Below the pieces are notes generated by a model that saw only the letters and a program-made list of their open reading frames with translations, searched no databases and was not told the origin of the DNA. Below, piece by piece: positions 12,601 to 21,600 of a stretch of DNA of 64,000 bases. Position 1 is the first letter of the stretch. Every line of letters starts with the position of its first letter. The position numbers and the translations under genes are program-made. The DNA comes from Amyelois transitella (Eukaryota > Arthropoda > Insecta > Lepidoptera > Pyralidae): the NCBI RefSeq assembly GCF_032362555.1, contig NC_083522.1, forward strand, positions 9,574,501-9,638,500, in the 5' to 3' direction.

Positions 12601-15600
12601 CTCGGCGGTTTCGGGTACTTTTGACCTGACCCTTTACCAGGACAAATAAATTAAATTACAAATAAATAAATAATAAAAATAAATTTAATTTAAATAATAA
12701 TAATTAATGACAAATAAATTTAATTTAAATGTACATAATGTTTGTATTTGTCCGAGATTATCTCGCGTTCCGCTGAACCGATTTTGATGCCTTTTTCCGG
12801 AAAGCGTTTGTTTAACTTAAGAAAAGCTTTTAAAAACCAAACCTACTTCAAGAAAAGAGAATATCGATTGGAGGCGTTTCTCTTTTTACAAAATTAATTC
12901 GCTACATGCTCAAATCACATAATGTCCTCTAAACTTTTTAGCCTACTTTAAAAAAAAAGGTGTGTTATTGTAAAAACAAATACCTGTCCGGGTCTACAAG
13001 ATGGCGGCAGCATGTTCTCAGCGAGGGCGGCGGGCGGCGGTTGCCCTGACAGAGCCCTCTTCACCAGCCACATCGCCAAGCTGAACTGTTGACGGGATAG
13101 TTTGCCGACGCTGTCCGTATCACAAAGAGCCCTGGAACAAACAGACATACATACATATAATCACGTCTATATCCCTTGCGGGGGAGACAATGAAACAAAC
13201 AGAGACAGTTTCAACACTGATCATGGAAGTAATTTATACATGTAGGGACCATTATAATGTGTCAGCACGACTCATATAGCAACATACATTTTAGCAAAGT
13301 TCAGAGGCAAAAAAATCTTATATATAAAATTCTCGTGTCACAATGTTTGTCTCCATACTCCCCCGAAACGGCTTTACCGATTTTAACCAAATTTTGCATG
13401 CATATTCAGTAGGTCTGAGAGTCGGCTAACATCTATTTTTCATACCTCTTATTGATAAGGTTTGTCCACACTTGACATTTTTTTTTGCCTAGAAATTACT
13501 TAAAAATTATTTATATGGCAAAACAACGTTTGCCGGGACAGCTAGTATATTGTAATTTTTGCTAGAGTTGATCATGTAAAAGTATTAAATTAACAATGCT
13601 TTGATGGGTGTATAACACAATTTACACGGAAATACAAAATGGTATTAATCTATTATACATGTACATATCTTCTTCCTACTAGTTTTAGTCCCGGTTGCAT
13701 CCTCACCACTCTGGAGAGGAGCCCGGGGTATGCCTGCAACCATGGCTCCTGGATTGGATGAGTCAGGTTTTTATACGAAGCGACTCCCATCTGACCTCCG
13801 CAACCTTTGCAGGGGAACCTGCCCTTATTGTATCGATCATGGTGACACATCCAGTTGCCTGAACGTGCAGGTTTCCTCACGACACTTTCCCTCACCGTAA
13901 GAGCATCGGTTAGTATTCAAACTAATGTACATCACTTCGAAAATAGTCATTGGTACATGGCCGAGGTGGGATTCGAACCTGTGCCTTTTTGCACCACACG
14001 CATTCTTAACCGGGCACCTTACCAATACGACCGCCGAATATCATACACAGTATCAAGAAATAATAGTACATAATTATAAAATATCTTATTCCACTGAAAC
14101 AGTACAAAAAATGCTCAATATTTCCATAGAACACCATTGTGCCGTGTGGTTCTCGGCACCAATACAAAAAAGAATAGGACCACTCCATCTCTTTCCCACG
14201 GATATCGTAAAAGGCGACTAAGAGATAGGCTTACAAACTTGGGATTCTTCTTTTAGGCGATGGGCTAGCAACCTGTCACTATTTGGATCTCAATTCTATC
14301 ATTAAACCAAACAGCTGAATGTGGCCTATCAGTCTTTTCAAGACTGTTGGCTCTGTCTACCCCACAAGGGATATAGATGTGACCATATGTATATATGTAT
14401 GTATGTATCTTATTCCACTGAAACAGTACAAAAAAAAAACTGCTCAACATTTCCATAGAACACCCAATCGAGTCACAATCGCTCACCATATATGCGCAAG
14501 AGTGGCCTGCGGCAGCCCCGTGTCCAGGAAGGTCTGCTTGATCTCGGCGCCGGACACGAACCCGTCGCGGTCCGCGTCCGCCGCCGCGAACTGCGCCGCG
14601 AACTGCGCCTGCTCCGCCGCCGACACCACCCACTGCGGGTCTGGGGGGGCAGGGGGGTCAATGTCGTCACACGGCACCAATACAAAAAAGAATAGGACCA
14701 CTCCATCTCTTTCACATGGATCAATCAATCAATTTATTTGTCAAACATAGATACAAAAATACAGTTGTTGAATAATAATCCCCGCAAGGGATTTAAACGT
14801 GATTATATGTAACTTGGTATTTTGTTCGCATTATTGACCTTATTTGTTTAGCAACTACCCTTATTATTAAGTTTATTGGTATGATGACTTGTTACTTCGT
14901 GCCCCAAGTCTTCACATCTGGACTACCAACATTCACCAAGTAGTCCGCTATCATCCAGCGGCTTCTTGCTGGATCTCGTGTCTATAGGTCAACCCACGAC
15001 CACTCTTAACTTGTAGAACTAGTCCAAATAAAGTTTGTCTTTGTTATATAATTTTTTTCACCACAATGTTCGTACTCCTATTTCCGTACTCCTCCGAAAC
15101 GGCTCGACCGATTCTCATGAAATTCTGTGAGCATATTGAATAGATCTGAGAATCGGCCAACATCTATTTTTCATACCCACAAAATGCAAAACAACGTTTG
15201 CCGGGACAGCTAGTAAATAAATAAATAAAAACCCATCTTACCCGGTCCCGAAGGTAGTTGTGAACCTATGAGCGTCATGGTGGTACCAGAACTAGAACCA
15301 CCCGTGGGGATGAGGGGAGTCGCAGACATCAGTGGTTGTGACGGCGCCGTCGCTGTGGGGGGCTGGAATTAAAATTATTGATGAGTCTTGAATTCACTTT
15401 ACTCATTTCAAGTTTGAATATCATAACTATACAAGGTGACATTTAAAACAACTGCATCCTTTTAAACATAGACTATACCCATGCATCTGAGCCGTTTGAG
15501 CCTATTTTTATTTAAATTAAACGTCATCATTTTCGCATTTAAAAACCCTCAAAAACTACGTCACACGCTTTATTAAAGACCAATACTACAAAAAGAAATT

Positions 15601-18600
15601 AAAACTAAACATGTAAATAAATGTCTGAAAAATAAATTATTTTTCTAGTATCAAGATCAAGTAAAGTGCAGAGTTGTCGAGATTGCTCAGCTGAATGAAT
15701 TGTGTCGTTGACCTCTGAATCTTACGCGTCGCTTTTCCGCCGGCCGGGGTGATATGACGTATTTAGGATCGTGGATTTTGATACTTTTATTTTTTTCGTA
15801 CTTTCTGAAATATGAACCGATATTTTTCTTTTAACGTTTTTAAATATCCTTTAGATGAGTATACTTAACAGTTAAAGGAGATGGCCCAATTGAAGTATGG
15901 ACGACTGCCCTGGAATGTATACACATAACAACTATTCTTATATAATCTTGAATCACTGTATATTCATATTTTGTATGAAAAAAGTTTCAGGAACTTGTCA
16001 AATGTATACAATCTTAAAAATAAACTTCCTCATTTACTGGCTCAATTAATCAACAAACTTCTTATAAAATGCTTTTTTATTCAGGAGTTTTTACTGTCGC
16101 ATACTTAACTAGTCTGGTGCGAACATGAATCAACGTACCATTTCAGTTTGTATTTATTTGTGGTATATAAGTGGTACTAGTTGTTGCCCCGATTAAAGAA
16201 ATATATATTTATTTGTAATGTATGTGAGAATTCTATCAACACAAACAACAGCATGTATTCAAATACGCTCTGAACTGAACATATAGTAGATTTTTTTCTA
16301 AATATTTATGCAGAACTAAATGTATAACTAGTTGCAACAGATATGATACAGAAAATGAAAACAAAAAAAATATGATTTACTACTAATATTTTCAGGAGAA
16401 AAAAGTACTCAAATAAAAAACATTGTTTCAAAGTGCGATTCATTTATTTGGACATTTATTTGTAAAAGCTGGTCTAGAGAATGAGTCACCGTGGTTTTAT
16501 GACAGGCGATGCGATAAGCAATCCATCACTATTTCGAATTCTTGATTTAACTATACGCCCCACCAACTTAATAAATGTGACCTTTGTGTTTTATGGCAAC
16601 AGGTCTGTCTATCCCCCAAACACGTGAGACTATGATGTATGCTAATCCTAAAAATCTTACTTGTCTTTATCTCTTAGGCTATACAGAATCTAAGGCCATA
16701 TTTAGCAAGACCATGAAGCGTATAGTTAAAAACAGGAAATCAAAATAGTAATGGATTGCTAGCAGCATCGTCTATCATGATACACCCATTTGATTAAGGT
16801 TTAAGGGGCTCCCCTATGTGAAACCAGTGCCACCGCCGACTAATCATCATTACTCAAAACAAAATAAATAAACAATTATAAATAAGTATCAGATAAAAAG
16901 CACAACAAAACAACGAACAGAAGAACGAACGAGTGACGTCTGAGCGATGTTCAATTGACCAGTGTTGCCAGAAGATCATCATCAAATCGATTTTTAATAA
17001 ATATATATTTTTATCGATTTAAGTAACACAATCAATTCCAAATGTACAGCAAACAAATCATTTTTAAAGTAAAATATATAGATTGTTATTAAATATACCT
17101 AAACATATTGAAGCGGTCCCAAAATAACGCTTCCTACTAAGCGTATATACTGTACATGTTCATAAATATCGATTAAATCGAAATCAGTAATCGTACGGGA
17201 AGTTAATAAAAACCTTTTGAATGGCAACACTTAACTCGTTGCTGTAAAGGAAGCCATGAAAGGAAGTGAAATAAGATTAAGAATCTTTTATTAAAGAAAA
17301 TCATTTTGACAAGTTCTAGGAAAAAAATTAATACGTGATAATTAATAAATTAATATTTCAGTATTATAGGAAAATAACATTTATGTATACATTTCTAGGG
17401 CAGTTTTGGGCCATCTCCTTTATGCAGTTGAATTAAAAGTCACCCTGTATAAAAACTTATATAAGATTCAAAAATAATAGAATGCTTGCGACCAGATTTA
17501 ATACAATTATATTTTTTTTACTAGCTGTGCCCGCGACCTCGTCCGCGTCCGCTTCGGTAAGGAATAATTTACCCCGTTTTTTTTTTACATTTTCCATTAT
17601 TTCTTCGCTCGTAATAGTTGCAGCGTGATGATAAATAGCCTAAAGCCTTCCTCGATAAATGTTCTATTCAACACAAAAATAATTAATTTTTTCAATTCGA
17701 ACCAGTAGTTCCTGAGATTAGCGCGTTCAACATACATACATAAAATCACGCCTCTTTCCCAGAGCGATAGGCGGAGACTACATCTTTCCGCTTACCACGA
17801 TCTCTGCATACTTCCCTCGCTTCATCCTCATTCATCTTCATGCAAGCTCGGCGGTTTCGGGTACTTTTGACCTGACCCTTTACTAGGACGTCCAAACAAA
17901 CAAATACTTCAGCTTTATAATATTAGTATAGATGTTATCTCCACTCACAGATGAGAAGTCCAGCAGCCCGTCCAGCAGCGCCGCGCTGTTAGAGGCGTGC
18001 TGCGCATGCGGCGGCTGCGGGCGGGGCGGCGCGCGCGGCTGCGGGGAGGGCGGGCGCGAGGGGGGCCGCGAGGGGGGGCGCGAGGGGGGGCGCGGCGGCC
18101 GCGGCGCGCGCAGCTCCGCCGGCAGCGCCGTGGGGATCGCGTGCTTCTCCAGCGCCTTGTACACCAGGTGCATGGCCTGGCGACACAGTATACACACATA
18201 CATATCACTAGCGGGGTAGACAGTCAACTTCACAGTCTCACGCGCCAACCACTGGAGTCCATAGAGGCTGTTGCAGTGGTGTCGAAATTAAAGTATACTA
18301 CATACATAAATATGGTCACGACTATATACCTTGTGGGGTAGACAGAGACAACAGTCTTGAAAATACTGATAGGCCACGTTCAGCTGTTCGACGTTAAGAT
18401 AGAATTGAGATTCAAATGGTGACAGGTTGCTAGCCTATCGGCTTAAAGAGGAATCCCAAGTTTATAAGCCCGCTAGTCGCCTTTTACGACATCCATGGGA
18501 AAGACATGGAGTAATCCTATTATTTTTTTCTATTGGTGCCGGGAACCACACGGCACAATAGAACAATGTTGACTGAGCAGTTAAATACATTCAGTTGCCT

Positions 18601-21600
18601 TAATATGCAGGTTTCCTCATGATACTTTCATGAGAACATCGTTCAAAATCTATTTACAAAATTTTGAGTTTTCCACAAAAAAACAATAACATACCACCAT
18701 AAACTCGTGCCTGTCAAGCATTCCATCTTTGTCCTGGTCTGCGAGGTCCCAGATCTTGCCCAGAGTCTCCAGAGGCAGCTTCGACTCCATCAGCACGCCT
18801 TTTACCTGAAATCAACGATAAATATTACATACACACATATAGGCACGTTTATTTCCCTTGCGGGGTAGAAAAAGCCAACAGTCTCGAAAAGACTGCATTC
18901 GGCTGAATGATGAAATTGAGATTCAAATAGTGACAGGTTGCTTACCCATCGCGTAAATGAGAAATTCCAAGAATATTTCAAAATAATTTTTTTTTTGCAT
19001 ATCTTGAGTACAATAAGTATTATAAGTATGGAATATAAAGTATGGAAATAAATTAGATTTATTTTCAAAATAGAACACAAAGTATCGCTTATTGCCAACA
19101 ACATAACTAACATCTAATTATATCTACTACCGCTTCCAAAGCGCATGTGTAGAATAAGCTGCGGAACAAACCACACTGTAGCATATACATACAATAAGGC
19201 TCCCTATAGTCTATGGTCTACGAGTCTCACCTTGTTCCCAGCTATGAGCCCGTTGTTGGGCTGCAAGGAGTCAAACAGCTGGCTGTATTTGTCCCTCTCG
19301 GCGGGTTTGATGCTCCAGTCGTTGGCGGGCGCGAGCGGCGCGGGGGAGGGGGCCGCGGGCCGCGCGGGGGGGTGGCCCGCCTTCGGCAGCTCGCCCTGGG
19401 GGTTAAAATAAAAGTGTATGACATAATCATATTTTTTTATCTGAGACAATATTATTATTGAACAAACGAGTGATGCGAGTGAGGTGAAGTAAACCTTTCT
19501 TATATGTTTGTAACGGTGATAACTTACAAACCGTTGGACCGATTTTAATGTAATTAAAAATATATGTAGATTTAGTCTATATACATTTTTAAGTGTAAAA
19601 ATGCCGTGTTCTTCCCGGCACCAATTCCCATAAACTTAGGATTCTTTTTTTATGTGATGGGCTAGCAACCTTTCACTATTTGAATCACAATTCTACTAGG
19701 CAAGGGATAAAGACGTGAATATATGTATGTAATTTTAAGTTTGTTGGGCATTCATTATTTATTACTACGAGGCTATTTCATTGATGAATCAAGGTCTACT
19801 AGCAAACAATGATAATAACAAGATGTATCTTCTCTCTTTCTTTCTGTTAACTTGAAAGTTAGAGAGAGGACGGATGCTATCTTTACAAATAAAAAATAAA
19901 ACTCACGACTTTAGGCGGTGGCGCGTCCATATGTATGTTGTTCATGTTGATATCGCGGCCGGATTGGGCCAGCGCGACCAACTTCAGCGCGACGAACAAC
20001 CCTGGCTGTGGACAACACACATTAATTTATATTACAGTCATAGACATACTATGACCTAGACTCACAATGCCTCTGAAAGCGTCTAAGTAAACCAATTGGA
20101 CTGTCCGTTCAAAAATGGATCTTAACATATATCACAATAAAGCATGCAATCGTTAAATATAAATCTAAATTACAGAATTTATGCTTTATTGCAATATATT
20201 AAGATCCTTATCTATAAAAGACAGATATAAGTTTAGACTTCTATCTATGAATCTTATACAAGTATGTAGTTGATCTAAGCTTTTATGGCCTAAAAAAGCC
20301 GACAGCACTGTTGTGTTGGCCACTTGCAAGAAATAAATAAAACAATTTATAACTAGAACCTCTAAGTCGTAAAATAAAACTTACACCCTTCTAGATTCAC
20401 CACAAGAAAAATAACCCTTTCCTTCTGAATAAAAAAGTTGGTAGAGCCACAGGGTCTTGAAATTACCTTAATGGGGTCAAAATGAATTCAACTTCCTAGA
20501 GCCTGATGTCAACTCATGATCTGAATGTGAAAAAGTTAGATGCTAACAAGAAATGCACAGTTATGATGAGACATTGAGAACCTTCTGCATTTTTGAAGGT
20601 CGTTTGAAAACATGTAATTATACACAATGTGGCGTCGCGCGCAGATAACTTATCACTGCGCCTGGGCATCCGCAGTGTTACGCTAACCGCGTCAAAAAAA
20701 TAATATTTGTAAATGATTAAACTCCGAAACTAATAAAAAAAAACTTCAGACTATGAATTTCCATCTGTTATGATTTGAATTGTAAAATCTCTTTATAGTG
20801 CGAATTTTATCATAGCTTAGTAAATAAACATTGGTTCAATACCTGAAAGAATTTTAGATAAAGAAGTTACATGAGAAAAAAATCTGATGAAACAATTGAA
20901 AAAAGATTTTATCTCACTGTGATAATACAGGTATCAATTTGAGTGACAAATCTTTGAATGTAAGCCTAGGACAATATGATAACAATTTAACATAAATAGA
21001 AACATGCTATCAAACATCACAATGTCCCATGTATGTAGAAATTGCTGTGACACGCGACGTCGTCTGCGTGAACGAAATATGAAAACCTCTATAAATGTTA
21101 TTCCAATTGAAATTTAAATGAAAATTTGTTAAAAAACATAAAAATGGTTTGCTGATATAGAAAAGCTTTAAAGTAATAAAGCAGTAATTCAAAATTACCA
21201 AGAATTATATAAGGAGGCAATAAAAGAAATATTCCCATTTTATCACCCTACATTGGCTTTTAATAAAGTTTTATTAAGCAACATATAACACAGAAACCTA
21301 AGTGGACTGAGATGCTGAAAGACAGTCACAGAGGGTGACACTGAGAAGGATACCAAGGACTAAATGGTTAGATGATCAATGAAGCAGAGGATTGGTGTGT
21401 TTTGAAACTATGTTAAAAGTATGATTAACTGTTTTGCTAAACATCCTTTAACTTTAACATTAACATCTTGGTAACAGTGGTGGGATACAAACTGAAGTAT
21501 TTTTAGTGACAGCAGGGGATCAGCATTTACTAGAGAAAATAAATTTAAAAAAAAAAACTTACTTTATCCAGATATCCCTTGCCAGTGGGATCGGAGAGAT

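Noticed and set aside
12342-12649. Tyr/Ile/Cys-rich ORFs on both strands
   Set aside because: They translate the TATG/CATA microsatellite and RTE tails.
13944-14042. Possible tRNA on the minus strand
   Set aside because: A and B boxes belong to SINE family 2, as shown by further copies at 52388 and elsewhere. No complete tRNA fold.
14319-14750. 143-residue plus-strand ORF
   Set aside because: It runs through a Rep-A copy and antisense through Eps15 exon 9 (an EH domain on the minus strand). No protein family matches.
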